Source: Coriolopsis trogii | Lineage: Eukaryota > Basidiomycota > Agaricomycetes > Polyporales > Polyporaceae | Length of the DNA stretch: 64,000 nt | Assembly (NCBI GenBank): GCA_020543525.1 | Contig: JAHYIO010000001.1 | Coordinates: 3,472,001-3,536,000, forward strand | Direction: 5' to 3' | In this document: positions 46,721 through 57,823 of the stretch, piece after piece | How the letters are laid out: each line of letters starts with the position of its first letter | Numbering within the stretch: position 1 is the stretch's first letter | Notes under the pieces: generated by a model | The model's input: the letters and a program-made list of their open reading frames with translations, nothing else | Told to the model about the DNA's origin: nothing | Database searches by the model: none | Made by a program: the position numbers and the translations under genes

Positions 46721-46789
46721 ACCAATTTGAACCGACTGACCAGTCAAAGCACCCCCTGGGAGTTGACTGGTCAGTCGGTTCAAATTGGT
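46721..46789. repeat. perfect 27-bp inverted repeat with a 15-nt loop
   Basis: 46721-46747 (accaatttgaaccgactg, then accagtcaa) pairs base for base with 46763-46789. Related words (gaccagtcaaat near 46622, cagtcggtccttcaa near 46698) nearby suggest decayed further copies. Confidence 0.95.
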
Positions 46790-47081
46790 GAGTGGGTGAC
46801 CAGCCAAGAGTACATGGCAAGAGCCATACCTGGTGATTACTTACTTGCAAGCCACAGGCTGAACTGGCCAATCGATGACGGGTCTGAACTTGAACCGACC
46901 TGAGAACCCTTCCAGGATTTGAGTCACTAATGTGATAGTATACATAGAGAAGAAGAATTGTAGAAATGAAAGACGATGTTGTTTGCAACGGTAGTCACCA
47001 AGAACGTGAAGACTCTACGACTACGAGTACGCCCGTCCGACACGTAAGCGCCGAATCAATTTTGATGGATTTCAGCGTCTA

Positions 47082-47123
47082 TCCGACGGAATCCGACGGA
47101 GTCCGGCGGATTATGGCCCATAA
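47082..47123 (-). repeat. right 42-bp terminal inverted repeat
   Basis: Exact reverse complement of 44692-44733. The adjoining bases outside (cgcaggtgtt) do not repeat the left flank. Confidence 0.95.
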
Positions 47124-47570
47124 CGCAGGTGTTCTCAGCTCCGCGCAGGTCGCACGACAGCGCCTCAGTGCTGGATCGAGTACAAACCTCGACCGCTCTC
47201 GCCGCCAACGGGACGCTACGGGCGCCTTGACTTCCTCGCTGTGACCTCCTTGCACACGCTCATGCATCTCCGTCTCAGCCTTGCTGAACGCTGCAACATC
47301 GAAGTATGCAGTTGCTGTATGCTGAGGCCATCTGTTCCTCATCTACTATGACACGAGCTTGATGAACATTCACCGCGTTCGAACATCGCTACATGCAGAC
47401 TTGTCGGTAGTAACTCTTCACAGATGCTACAGATCTCGTACAAGCTGCTACTAGACTGCCGAAAGTGGTGCTTACACGCGCCTCAATTTGTTCACAGCAG
47501 ATGCTTCATCACACAAAAAGCGGCGGGACGATACTATTATTACTATAGCAGAGTCCGGCGTCCTCAGAAT
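47124..47570 (+). repeat. right part of duplicated segment, copy A
   Basis: Aligns by eye with about 48860-49190: both have a start-like atgca-t/g-ct/tg-cgcctc...cgctgc, cagatgctacagat, and a gcgggacg-tact...gtc(t/c)ggcgtcctc block in the same order. With 44461-44690 as the left part, the inverted-repeat element interrupts this copy. Whether a gene was duplicated is unclear. Confidence 0.55.
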
Positions 47571-47846
47571 ATAACTGCCGAATAGCTAAACCAGATTCAT
47601 CCTTTTCTACCCATCGCAGATGGAAAATGGTGAGCAGACTATCTAAATCAGGGCTGCCAAAGCCAGTTACCTGCCCGGGCGATGCTTGTAAGCATTTCCA
47701 GATCGTGCAGCCACAAAGCAAACTAAGGCAGACGATATATCCCTCAGTCGCCTCAAGGCCGCGAAGCGTCTCCCCGTCGAGCTATTGTCCGGAGTGATAT
47801 CCCACCGGTAAGGTCGTGAGGGTAAAACGAAGGTGTACGGTTTCCT

Positions 47847-48122
47847 ATGGGTGCGTGGGGCCGACTCTGGAGAAGCTTGACGGTGCAGAAGTTCTGGATT
47901 GGTGGACGACGAGGTTCCAATCTACGGGCGCAGGAGGTTTTGCATTACGACGGCTGGGCTCCAAAGCTCTTGCAAAGGGTAGTCAACGCTCTCGGGCTCA
48001 ATGCGACGCGCGCGACAGCGGCTGAACTCGCTGCCTGCCAAGGACAACTCCGTTGCAAGGGAGCCAGACATGATCTACGCTGCCGTGAGTGTGCCCGTTG
48101 TTCTTGCGTGGTGAATTCCTAG
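47847..48122 (+). pseudogene. possible F-box-type gene remnant
   Basis: A 91-codon open frame ends with LHYDGWAPKLLQRVVNALGL, NATRATAAELAACQGQLRC and a Cys/Arg-rich tail. The pattern VNALGLxxxTATAxEL followed by Leu/Phe-Cys is what I associate with the C-terminal part of agaricomycete F-box/LRR proteins. No F-box or longer frame accompanies it, so it is at best a fragment. Confidence 0.25.
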
Positions 48123-48594
48123 CATTGACGCAAATTGGACGCCAAACCCACAGATGGATCACTCTTGCTTAGCGTCGAATGGGTATGAGGGTCGTAGGCC
48201 GAAGCACGGAGGAAACTTCACATAGGAGGCCGGACGACTTGTTGGTATTGCGTATGCGGGAACTCGAGGCGCGAAGAAAGGGAGGGCTGTAGAAGGCTTG
48301 CGCATAACAACCGGAGAAGAAGGAACAGCGAGGTTTCACAGGCCACTGTGGTGAACAGTAGCAAGTCGCAGGTTCTATATTGGAAGCGCGCTTTGGAATT
48401 GAGACAGCGGGCGTGATGAGTGAAGAAGGCCTAGACAGGAGAGTGATAGCAATGAGCAACACCTTATGTACAAGAAATCGGACACTGCGTGATCAAAGCC
48501 GTACCTAAATCTGAGTGCTCGATATGCCTATGGGGATTTGCTGCATGTGAGAGACTTCAGACAAGCGTCAGCTGTTAGAATAGGAAGCGATCAT

Positions 48595-49190
48595 AGGCGA
48601 CAATACGTCTCATTGCGTGAACGCGACAAACATGAGCAGCGCCTCGTCAGCAGACAATCTAGCTTCGCATTGCCAACACTTGTAGAGTGTCTCCATACAT
48701 GTCTTTCATGGTGTTTGTAGACGCATCTGTAGCTGTTACCATGGCTTGTGCATTGACTCTAACATTAGTTCAAGGGTGATAGAGGAGAGGACAACTCACA
48801 AACCAATGAAACCATCCACGACGCCGGCAGAGCACGGATTACTCGGTCCGGTACTGGGGCGCGCACAGCGGGCGTCTTTTCCTCCGTACCTCCGTTGTCC
48901 TTGCCACCATGCAGTTGCGCCTCGACCCTACCAAGCGCTGCGAAGTCGAAGGTTGCGTTTCGCCTTCACCAGTGAGCCTCATGTTGGCCGGCGAGCTCTT
49001 CATATACTTACGATCTGAACGTACGGATGCACGCAGAAAGGGAGTAGTCACATATGCTACAGATACTCATACAAGCTGATAGACTTCCAGAAGTGACACG
49101 TCAATCCGTCCAGGGCCGGTTCTTCACAACACATACTGCTGCGGGACGGTACTGCGGTAGGGTCTGGCGTCCTCGAGTTGAGTACAATGT
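48595..49190 (+). repeat. duplicated segment, copy B (without the inverted-repeat element)
   Basis: The left half resembles 44461-44690 and the right half resembles 47124-47570, in the same order and orientation. It includes a short exon-like stretch from the ATG near 48909 (QLRLDPTKRCEVEGC) followed by a GTGAGC donor-like site. The function of the duplicated sequence is unknown. Confidence 0.5.
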
Positions 49191-49281
49191 CCGATTAGGG
49201 TCCACATCTGCCCTATGCCCTCTCTGCCCCGGGCAGGCACAGGCAGTCTCAGACCGAGCAAGCTGCAGTCTATGGGTGTGC

Positions 49282-49851
49282 CTATGCCTTCTTCCCAGTC
49301 TCTTCCTTTCGTCGTGAACCGGAAGACCCAATGGACATGATCTGGTCGATCAGTGACGGTCGCCTCTGCTTCCGCAGGGATGGTCGTGGAGTTTGACTCT
49401 GTGGGGTACGCTTGGCATCGAGAGACGGCGCACGTTTGGTGAGTCTACTCGCCTTCCTGTCCTCACTCTCTGGTCTGCGCGGATGGGCCACTTCTAGCGT
49501 CATGGGGTATCCTGAGCCCGGCGGACTTTGCGGGAACGGGAGACTCGCTCTACGCGCACGGGCGTCGTAGCGTGGTCGTTGTGTCGCAGGTGGGACGACG
49601 GTGGTGGAGGTGCTCGGGATATGCTGGTGAGTGGATCCTTGCATGGTAGATGAACGTGCCAGAGAGGGTTTTGATGAGGCGTCTTCGGAAGACGTGGTCG
49701 TGCGGTATGTGGATACAGTCTTTGTGGATGATCTGGCGGGTGACGGCGGTTCTGCGGCAGCGTAGGACTGTGCGAGCAGTGCTTGTGCTTGTACCCAGTG
49801 TGCGGTGCGCTCAAGAGAGGGAACCTCGGGCGAGCTGGAGTCTCGCGGCAT
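49282..49851 (-). CDS. uncharacterised disordered Ser/Pro/Arg-rich protein
   Basis: A 189-codon frame starting at MPRDSSSPEVPSLERTAHWV and ending RRKEETGKKA. The composition (Ser, Pro, Thr, Arg) and a short helical segment (TAHWVQAQALLAQSYAAAE) look like a genuine disordered regulatory protein; the opposite-strand frame looks less so. A 5' exon may exist: an ATG at 50070 opens MAYYTRSACEVAPILGSSTP, and the bases before 49851 stay open in frame (LLQPPY), but I found no good donor to join them. No domain; function unknown. Confidence 0.45.
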   Translation of the reverse strand: MPRDSSSPEVPSLERTAHWVQAQALLAQSYAAAEPPSPARSSTKTVSTYRTTTSSEDASSKPSLARSSTMQGSTHQHIPSTSTTVVPPATQRPRYDARARRASLPFPQSPPGSGYPMTLEVAHPRRPESEDRKASRLTKRAPSLDAKRTPQSQTPRPSLRKQRRPSLIDQIMSIGSSGSRRKEETGKKA

Positions 49852-50749
49852 GTAAGGTGGCTGGAGGAGGTAGAGGACTACCGGAGAGCTGGACAGCTGG
49901 TTACAGAGAGTGCGAGTGTGTGCGCGTGTGCGAGGAGAGGATGTCCTCGCAGCGAACCGCTATCAGCTTATATCCCGGACGACGGCCGGAGGAGAAGGAC
50001 GATGGTATCGGGGTGTGGATGAACCAAGGATTGGGGCAACTTCGCAGGCGCTCCGGGTGTAGTAGGCCATGTGTCCTGAGAGACGCCATATTATTGTTTT
50101 GGAGGCGGGAAACGTTCTTGTTAGGCGAGAGGGGACTGTATTAGGCCCCGTCTTCCCTCCGGTGCCAGTACGGCGAGACTGATAGACGGGAATGGTAGCG
50201 TCAAACACTGCCCTTGGCCGAAGAAGCCTGGGAGGCAATTGCAGTGAGCTCGGGCGAGTTGCTATCCACGAGCAACTGCGTGGATTCGCTGGGTGGATGT
50301 CTGGATATGTCCCTGGCTGCTTTAGTACGTATGTACTTACAACTTCGTCTGATGTTCATACGTACTTCATCCGTGGCTGTGCCTCCCTTTCACATGGCTG
50401 AGGCGACCTCCATCACCCGCCTCGTCATAAAAGGCAAGTTGTATAGTTGTACTACGCGTGCACTACGCCTTCCAACCAGCACTTGCTCGCCTTCATCCTG
50501 TTCCCGTCAGTCGCGGCGCACCAGTTCCGTGCTCCTCCCGCCCGTCAAACACGCGATCTGCCAGCTGGTATGAACCTCCGATCGATAGCCAAGATCTAGG
50601 CTTTCCCAGCGGAATGACTCGGCTTTGAACGAACGCATATGAGCTCGGTCCGTCCTGATCGTGGCGGCGCGCCTCTTCCCGCAAGCCACTACCATCGAAC
50701 TCTTACCAGTCGACCTCAGTTTCGTCCGGACTGCGACTGCAAGCACGTA
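49852..50749. other. intergenic, possible 5' exon of the minus-strand gene
   Basis: Apart from the candidate exon at about 50070-49980 (minus) no coding sequence is supported. The right end is the promoter of the D-amino-acid oxidase gene. Confidence 0.4.
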
Positions 50750-52472
50750 ATGTCCGGAGAACCCACTCAGACACCAGTCGTCGTGCTGGGCGCCGGCGTT
50801 GTTGGCCTCACCGCTGCCTACGTCCTCTCCCAGAACGCGCGCTACAAAGTTACGATTGTGGCAAGAGACATGCCCGAGGACCTTGACTCTCAGGCCTTCG
50901 CATCCCCATGGGCTGTGAGTACCACTTTCTCCCGGAGAACATCGATGTTTCCCTATCGAATGCTCCGGCCGGGCAATGTCCGTCCATTCAGATCTGCAGA
51001 GACACCGCGTCTCCGCTGAGCATCTGTCAATCAATCGTCGGTGTGCTTGCATGCGCGTGTGCCAGATGCTCATGCCGGATGCTCGTGTTTCAGGGCGCAA
51101 ACTGGTCACCTATGGGCGAGTACAACGCGCGGATCTATAAATGGGAGAAGACGACGTTGTGAGTGTGATCAGCCTGTGCTGCATCCATGTTGCTTCCTTG
51201 ACGGGCAGAACGGGCGCTGATAGTCGATGCCGCTTCCGTTCAGCGACAAGTTTTGGAGTATGATCCCGAGCGGACTCGCGATTGTGAGTTCAGTATATAA
51301 AGCCTAAATTCATTGAAAACCTCACCATACATGTACTTCAATTTAATGATTGACAGGCTTCGTCGTCGAAAGTCTTCTATGGCGAAGGGAAGGACCTTGA
51401 GAAGCTTTGGTACAAGGACCTTGTTCGCGAAGTAAGTCATAAAGACGGGCCGACATTCCATTCCAATGCTGACTCGTCTGCAAACAGTTTAGGATACTAG
51501 AGGCGAGCGAGGTGCCTCAAGGCCAGAAGCGCGGTGTCGGATTCAAGACCGTCTCCGTATGCCCAACCTATTACCTCCCGTGGCTGAAGGAACAGCTCGT
51601 CAGCCACGGGGTACAATTTGTGCGCAAGCAGGTGGCGTCGTACGGAGAGGCCGCCGCGCTCGCGGGTCCCGGTGGCGTCCTCGTAAACGCTACCGCTCTC
51701 GGTTCGTAACACGACCACACGGATTGACTGCGACCTTGATGTGACGCTCGCGCTCCGGCAGGTGCGAGGTCCCTGATCGGTCTGGAAGACAAGGCTGTCT
51801 ACCCCATCCGCGGACAGACCATGGTGATCGATAACCCGCGCGTGAACGAGTTCATGTCGCTCGAGTTGCAAGTCGCCGTCGGTACGTCCAGCCTCCCTCC
51901 CACAATCTGTTCTTCTGCTCGCCCCGTCCTGACCCTCCCATCTCCTCCTCATCACCTACCAGGCGTCGAGGACGACGGCGAGGCGACGTACATCATTCCC
52001 CGCCCCGCCCCCAACGGCAGCGGGTACACGACTATCCTCGGCGGCAAGTACCAAAAGGACAATTGGGACACGTCCTTCAGCGCCGCGGACGCGCGCGGCA
52101 TCCTCGACCGCTGCACCGCGCTCTGCCCCGCCATCGCCGACAAAGACACGCGCATCCTCCGGCACAACGTCGGCCTCCGCCCCGCCCGCCGCGGCGGCCC
52201 CCGTGTCGAGGCCGAGTGGGTCGACGTCCCGCGCGCGACCGAGTGGCTGTCGGAGGTGGCGCATGTCCAGGATGGCGCGAAGAAGGGCACCGTGCTCGTC
52301 GTGCATGCCTACGGGTTCGGGTGAGCGTTGGTTTCCCTGGTGGAGACTTGTCTGCTGTGAGATTGTGATGTTGACCTTGCTTCAAAGGCCCGCTGGATAC
52401 CAGCAGTCTTGGGGAGCGGCTGAGGAAGTTAGCTCCTTGGTCGAGTCCCACCTCAACCCGAACAAGGAATGA
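50750..52472 (+). CDS. DAO: D-amino-acid oxidase (FAD-dependent)
   Basis: A 373-aa protein from eight exons: 50750-50914, 51094-51158, 51244-51283, 51357-51431, 51488-51701, 51762-51881, 51963-52320 and 52388-52472. The Rossmann motif [17 protein letters not shown] near the N-terminus binds the ADP part of [66 protein letters not shown] and the C-terminal [17 protein letters not shown] follow the DAO/D-aspartate oxidase order; the VGLRPxR arginine binds the substrate carboxylate. The enzyme oxidatively deaminates D-amino acids to 2-oxo acids, ammonia and hydrogen peroxide. The C-terminus is NPNKE, not the SKL-type peroxisomal signal usual for fungal DAOs, so it may be cytosolic. Whether D-Ala-type or D-Asp is preferred cannot be decided. 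The first intron is long (179 nt). Confidence 0.93.
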
Positions 52473-52749
52473 GTGGTAGTAGAAAAAAAAACTACCCAGA
52501 TGAAGCGCACGTACCTGCCATGACTACATTGCTGGATCGGCGGCGGACGTGTGGTGGTGAAATCATTAAGTGTCATTATCCGAGCATAGTCAGACTTATG
52601 CGATGATAACGTGATTGTGGAAATGGAGAGTCGAAACTAATAAACATAGGTATGCGTAGTGGTACATGGATTGCGAGAGAGTGAACGCTCTAGCGAGATG
52701 CGATGCGTATACAGTCAAGAAACTAAATTCCAATACCAACCACGACACG

Positions 52750-55700
52750 TTATCGCTGACCAGGCGGGTCAAACACGGGCTGCCGTGACGAGAATGCGCG
52801 CGATTGTGAAGGCCCCGACTTGATCTTCCCAAGCCATCCTTTCTTGGCAGCGGCGGCCTTTGCAGGCTCCGGCCGCGCTGGATTGTTCGTCACGTCCATG
52901 GAGAGAGGCGCAGACATGGCCGCACCCGTGGTAGCTCGCCTGGGCGAAGCCGAACCCGCACGAGAACTGGTATGTCTTACGGGCGTGAACCCTGTCCTCA
53001 TGGACTGTAGTGCCTTTCGAAGGCGAGGGGTGGTGGGTTGAGCGGGTAGTTGTTCATCGGCAGAGTACCCTAACGGTGCACTATCGGCGGAGAACATCTG
53101 GGGAGGCATCGCAGCGCAGTCTTCAAAGTCGTCCGGCGCACGTCTCTTGACGCCGATAAGGGATGAAGACGACGAAGATGACTCAGGCATGGAAGAAGTC
53201 GTAGGGACACGATGGCGTTCGGGTGTGCGGGCCTTGAAGACGGGTAACGCGGTAGATCGGGATTCAGGAGTCTTGGGATGGGATATCGACGAAGGTCCCG
53301 ACATCATGCGGTTGCGCGATGACTCCGGTGTCTTCGGTCGGAAGATTGGCATGGGAGGAGGTTGGGAGAATGGAACTGTGTCAGGAGCGGGCGCCGTCAC
53401 GACGCGCTGGCGAGACAACGTTCTCGATGTTGATGCACTGTTCATGATATTAGGCGCGGCGGCCAGCATGGGCGAGAAGACCGCAGGCGGTTTCGACGGA
53501 GGTGCAGAAGTAGGCGCGGATGCAGCAGCCTCGGACGCCTTGACAGCAGCGTCCAGCTTGGACTGCAGAGTCTGCACCTTGCGACTCAAAGACTCGATCT
53601 TGCTGTTCAGCTTCTTCTTCTCCTTCAACATGCTAAAACAGCGACGTTAGTCGAGTATCACAATTCGCGACATAGGGACTTACTCAATGAACTTGTCATC
53701 GTTCTCCTCGATCTCCAAGCACTTCGCGCGAAGTAGCTCTTCATACTCAGCATTCTTCTCCTTAAGATCGGCAATTTCCTCTTCGGAGCTGGGTTGCGCA
53801 CGTAATGCGTTGATCTCGCGTCGCAGAGAGGTGATGGTCTGTTCGTGTTGAATCTTCTGCATAGCGAGGTTGGCATCTGAGGCTTGGGCTAGCTTGTCAA
53901 GATGCGTGTATCTGGCAGTGAGGTCCGCAAGTTCCTTCTCGAGCGAGGAGACGCGAGTCTCGCTGTAGACGACGTCAGTCACACAGTCTACACCAGCAGA
54001 CGAGTAGGCACCTACCCATCGGCAACCTGACTCTCCAAGAACCGTTGCAGCGATTTCGCGCGTTGTACCTCTGCCTCCAGATTTGTCGCCTGATACTGCA
54101 AAGAGAGCTTCTCCTCTTCCACTCCACGCAACGTCGACTCGGCATGCTGCAACTGAGCCCGCAGGTTAGGAAGCTCGTTCTCGGCCTCCGCGAGTGCCTG
54201 CTCAGCCTCGTCGCGCATGGCGACAATTTCGCGCAATTCGGCCGTAGTGGACTCCCGAGTACGGACATGCGCAGCCTTCTCTTCCTCGAGCTCCGCGCGG
54301 TACTCATCAGCCTCCCGCGTTGCCACAGTGAGACGGTATTTGAGTTCTTCAACGTTCCGCTCGAGCTCGTCAACAGCGTTGCGCTGCTCTGCAGAGGCAG
54401 ATGCCTTGGCGTCCTGTAGGTCCCTGGTGGCATCATCCAACCGTTGCTGGAGGTCGCCGAGCTCCTGAGCGTGCGTAGCTCGGAGTTCCGCTAGCTGGGT
54501 CTCCAAAGCTAAGACCTCACCGTGCACTTTGTCAACCTCTGCGGCACGCTCCTCGCACTGGTGAAGAGCCTGCTCGTGGAGCGCCTCTAGCTCATCCTTG
54601 CGCCGCGTCACCTCTTGGAGTTCACTTGTGACTGCGTCGAGCTGTTCGTGGAAGTTCCTCGTCTCTTCGGCATGCGTTGCCTTGAGTTGCTCGAGCTCAG
54701 CCTCCAAACGACTGGCAGTGTCGAGCGTCTCGACAGACTCCGCGAAACGCGTTTCCAAATCCTGTTTTGTTCGGGCGAGCTCCTCTTCCACCGCCTTGCG
54801 AGACGCGTCCGCTTCTCCGCGGAGACGAGTCATGGCCTCGAGCTCGTCGCTGATGTTCTTGAGTTGCTCTTGTAAAGCAGCAGCCTCCTCCGTATGCTGT
54901 CGTCGGACCTGAGCGATCTCTTCGCGCAAGCGATCCTCGGCCTCGGACTGGACCGCGCTATTGGCAAGGTGAGTCGCAAGTTCGTCTTCGGCGTGCCTCA
55001 GCTCCTCCTCGACGCGTTTCAGCTGCGCAATGGCTTCATGGTGCGCTGTCTCGAGTGTCGCATGAGACGCCTGAGTTTGCTGAAGCCGGGCCTCCAGCTC
55101 GGCCTTCTCTTGGGCGAAGTGGCTTGCTTCCATGGACTGACGATCTTCGTTGCTGGCGCGAGCAGCAGAGAGTTGATTCTGCAAGGACGTGAGTTCTCTG
55201 CTACGGGCCTCCTGCTCGATGCGAAGGATTGAGAGCTGAGACTCGGCTGCGGCCTTAGCCTCCTCGACGGTCTGAAGCTTCTCGACGACATCCTTGTAGC
55301 GTGCATGGGAAGCATCCAACTCCTGTTGAGTTACCTCGGCGAGGTGGTCGCGCTCAGCTGTCAGGTTGGCAACTTGCACAGACAACGCAGCCTTCTCCGC
55401 CTCGAGGACGTGGATTTGCTCCTGAAGTCGTGCATGTTCAGACGCCGAAGCATGCCAATGGACAGTCGTGTCCCGCTTGGCCGCCATCGCCTGGAACGTG
55501 ACATGGACCATAGCTTCGAGCTCCCGCTCGCGGAACTCCTCGACTCCTTCCATCGCCTCCTCGAGCTCATCGCACCTGCGCATCGCTTCGTCGCGCTCCT
55601 CGCGTGTGGTCCTGCAGTCCTCCAGCATCGCGACCTTCTCGTTCTGGACAACTTCGAGTTCCTGCGTGAGTTCTGCGAGGCGCTCCTCCTGCAGCTTCAT

Positions 55701-57823
55701 GTTCAGCTCGAGTCGTTTGATGTCATGCTGATGGATGCCGATCTGCTCCGTACGCCGGGCGACACGCTCCTCCAACGTCTGGATGTGCGCCCTGAGGGCA
55801 GCGTGCTGGCCCTGGCCTGATTGGCCTGCCGCGGAGAGCGTAGCAACCTGTTCTGAATGTTGGGCCTCGGCATCGGCGAGGTCCCTGCGTACGGTTTCGA
55901 GGTCGGATTCGAGGTGCATCTTCTCCAACGCCAGTGCATCGCGCGCAGCCTCGGCGTCCGTAAGGGCTTCGGAAAGGGAGTTGAGCCGAGTTTCGACGTC
56001 AGACAGAGATGCACCTGTCTCTGCATGAGAGGCACGCTCCTTGGCTAGTTCGTCCTCGAGACGTTGTATCGTGTGACGCAGTCCAACGACTTGTGCTTCT
56101 GTGTCACTGATAGCACCGGATGTGGACGCCAGTCGCTCCTCGGACCGTTGCAGATGTTGACGGGTCGCTGAGAGCTGCTCTGATAGTGATTGAATGCGTG
56201 ACTCGGCGTCAGCTGCCCGCTGTTCCACATTCTGCGTGACAAGGGCAAGGGCTATGGCGGCTCGCGAATGGCGGTCGGCCTGCTCCTGCACAGCGCCCAC
56301 GTATCCGGAGAGGGTAGTGAACTCGGTGTCAGTGTATGCGGGTGTGGTGGGAAGGGAGGCCGCAGCAGCAGCCTTCGCCTGTAAGGCTTCAACCTCAAAC
56401 CTCTTCTCCACCTGAACGAACTCCAGCTGGCGTCTGAGATCATCGCGTTCGGCGCGCAAACGTTGAACGGCTATAAGGAGTCTTTCGATATGGGCGGTAG
56501 TTTCCTCATCTGAGTACTTCTGATAGACAACGGTTGGCGAGGCTCCCCCGGATGCTGAGAGCTGGTGCTGGAGTTCGCTATATGGGAAACCCATGAGTGC
56601 ATTGCAGTCGAGTCACAGTACACCTACTCACTTGACCTTGTCCTCAGTTGCCTGCACATATTTGGACAGACGGTCGTGTTCTTGCGCTAGTTGCTGACGA
56701 TCATGAAGAGCAGCTTCCCTGTCCCTAGCAAACTGTGAAAGTTTAACCTCGGCTTCCACGACCTTCTTATTCGCCTCATCAAGTAGCTCGGTCGTCCTCG
56801 CTAGTTCGTCCTGAAGCATCACGAGATCCCGTTTCTTGCTACCAGTCGAGCGCGCAAGTTCGCTCTCCAGGGCGACAATCCTGTTCTCTTCCACTTCCAG
56901 CCGTTCCAGTAGATCAGCTTCGCGAGCGGCGACATCCTCCCCGCTCCCGGAAGTCCTGAGGAGACGAAGATCCTCTTCTCGGTCTTCAAGCGCAGCTCGA
57001 GTGTCAGCCAGCTCGTTCTGTAAATGCCGTTCGCAAGCCGTCTTCTCGTTCTGGAGCCTGACGAGTTCGTCCCTAGTGCGAATGAGCTGCTCCGTGACTC
57101 GTTGGAGACTTGACCCCTGTTGCTCCGATGCGGCTCGCAGCTCAGCCAACTCCTTCTCCAGGGCTGGTGTCCGGGAAGGGGATTGCGAGAGTTGGCGACG
57201 ATGGCGTGCATTGGCTGACAAACCTTGACTCTGTCTTAGAGCGGTCTCTTCTGCTTGTTCCTTAATCTGAAGCTCTCGCTCTAGAGCGCGTACACGGGTC
57301 TGGAGGGCAGCGTTGTCCTTCTCCAGCTTCGAGCGTCCTTGTGATGTCGAGTCTGCATGATCAGAGATGGTGTCGACGATCGATTGAAGCTCGAGGATAT
57401 TCTGTTCCGATTCTTTCAGCCTCCGCTCGGCAGTGGTTAGCGCGACCTCAGAATTTGCGCGTGTAAGACGTTCGTTCGAGATTTCTTCGTTGCGTCGTTG
57501 GATTTCGGCCTCAAGTTGGACGATGCGATCTGCATCTTTGCGGAGCTGCATACCAGAGGGGGGTGCGTTGGAAATGGGCCTCAAGCGCAGTAACAAGACA
57601 CGCACCTTCACAAGAACCTCGTTAAATGAGTTCTGTACCTCCTTCAGTTCCGATTCCCTCTTCAAGTATTCACCGTGTAGCGTAGCGTGCGCGGCATCTG
57701 GACGAGCATCGGTTTTCGTCTCGCGTAACAGCTCGGTGACAACTTACCCTTGACGCGAAGCTGTTCTTTGAGTGTCCGGACCTCGTCAGAGTCATGATCG
57801 TCTCCAACGCCCCAGGTGGGCAT
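52750..57823 (-). CDS. giant coiled-coil protein, 1601 aa
   Basis: Six exons: 57823-57748, 57697-57606, 57545-56632, 56577-54016, 53962-53684 and 53632-52750. Starts MPTWGVGDDHDSDEVRTLKEQL. From about residue 10 to 1330 the sequence is almost continuous heptad-repeat coiled coil rich in Glu, Ala, Leu, Arg and Gln (for example LEAEIQRRNEEISNERL), with one non-coil gap around 365-380 (QHQLSASGGASPTVVYQKYS). The C-terminal 280 residues are disordered, with repeated PKTPES and KARTPER, which are proline-directed kinase (CDK-type) consensus-like sites, and a basic end (KKGWLGKIKSG). The architecture suggests a cytoskeletal, spindle-pole or kinetochore scaffold regulated by cell-cycle phosphorylation, or a vesicle tether. 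No motor or other catalytic domain is present. Intron 2 (60 nt) is in frame. Confidence 0.85.

Larger units (their letters stand above)
44692..47123. mobile_element. 2.43-kb DNA element bounded by perfect 42-bp terminal inverted repeats
   Basis: 44692-44733 and 47082-47123 are exact reverse complements over 42 bp. Each end is a chain of short palindromes: TTATGGGCCATAA, then TCCGCCGGA, then TCCGTCGGA twice. The inside has no transposase I can recognise. It contains a nested tandem array (45151-45898), a short open frame around 46160-46469 ending in a Trp/Arg-rich stretch (RWRNAPWQSF, YTIRWRKQYSHL) of unknown origin, and a perfect hairpin at 46721-46789. I infer a non-autonomous cut-and-paste type element. 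No clear target-site duplication is seen: flanks read aactgca on the left and cgcaggt on the right. Superfamily is not assigned; long palindromic ends are compatible with several fungal DNA transposon groups. Confidence 0.75.

Noticed and set aside
49650..50144. Open frame of 164 codons on the plus strand
   Set aside because: Arg/Trp/Cys-rich, overlaps the more protein-like minus-strand frame at 49282-49851, and has no domain.
51432..51487. Possible frameshift or broken D-amino-acid oxidase gene because the frame is interrupted several times
   Set aside because: Every interruption is a GT-AG intron with correct phase, and the eight exons join into an uninterrupted 373-residue enzyme.
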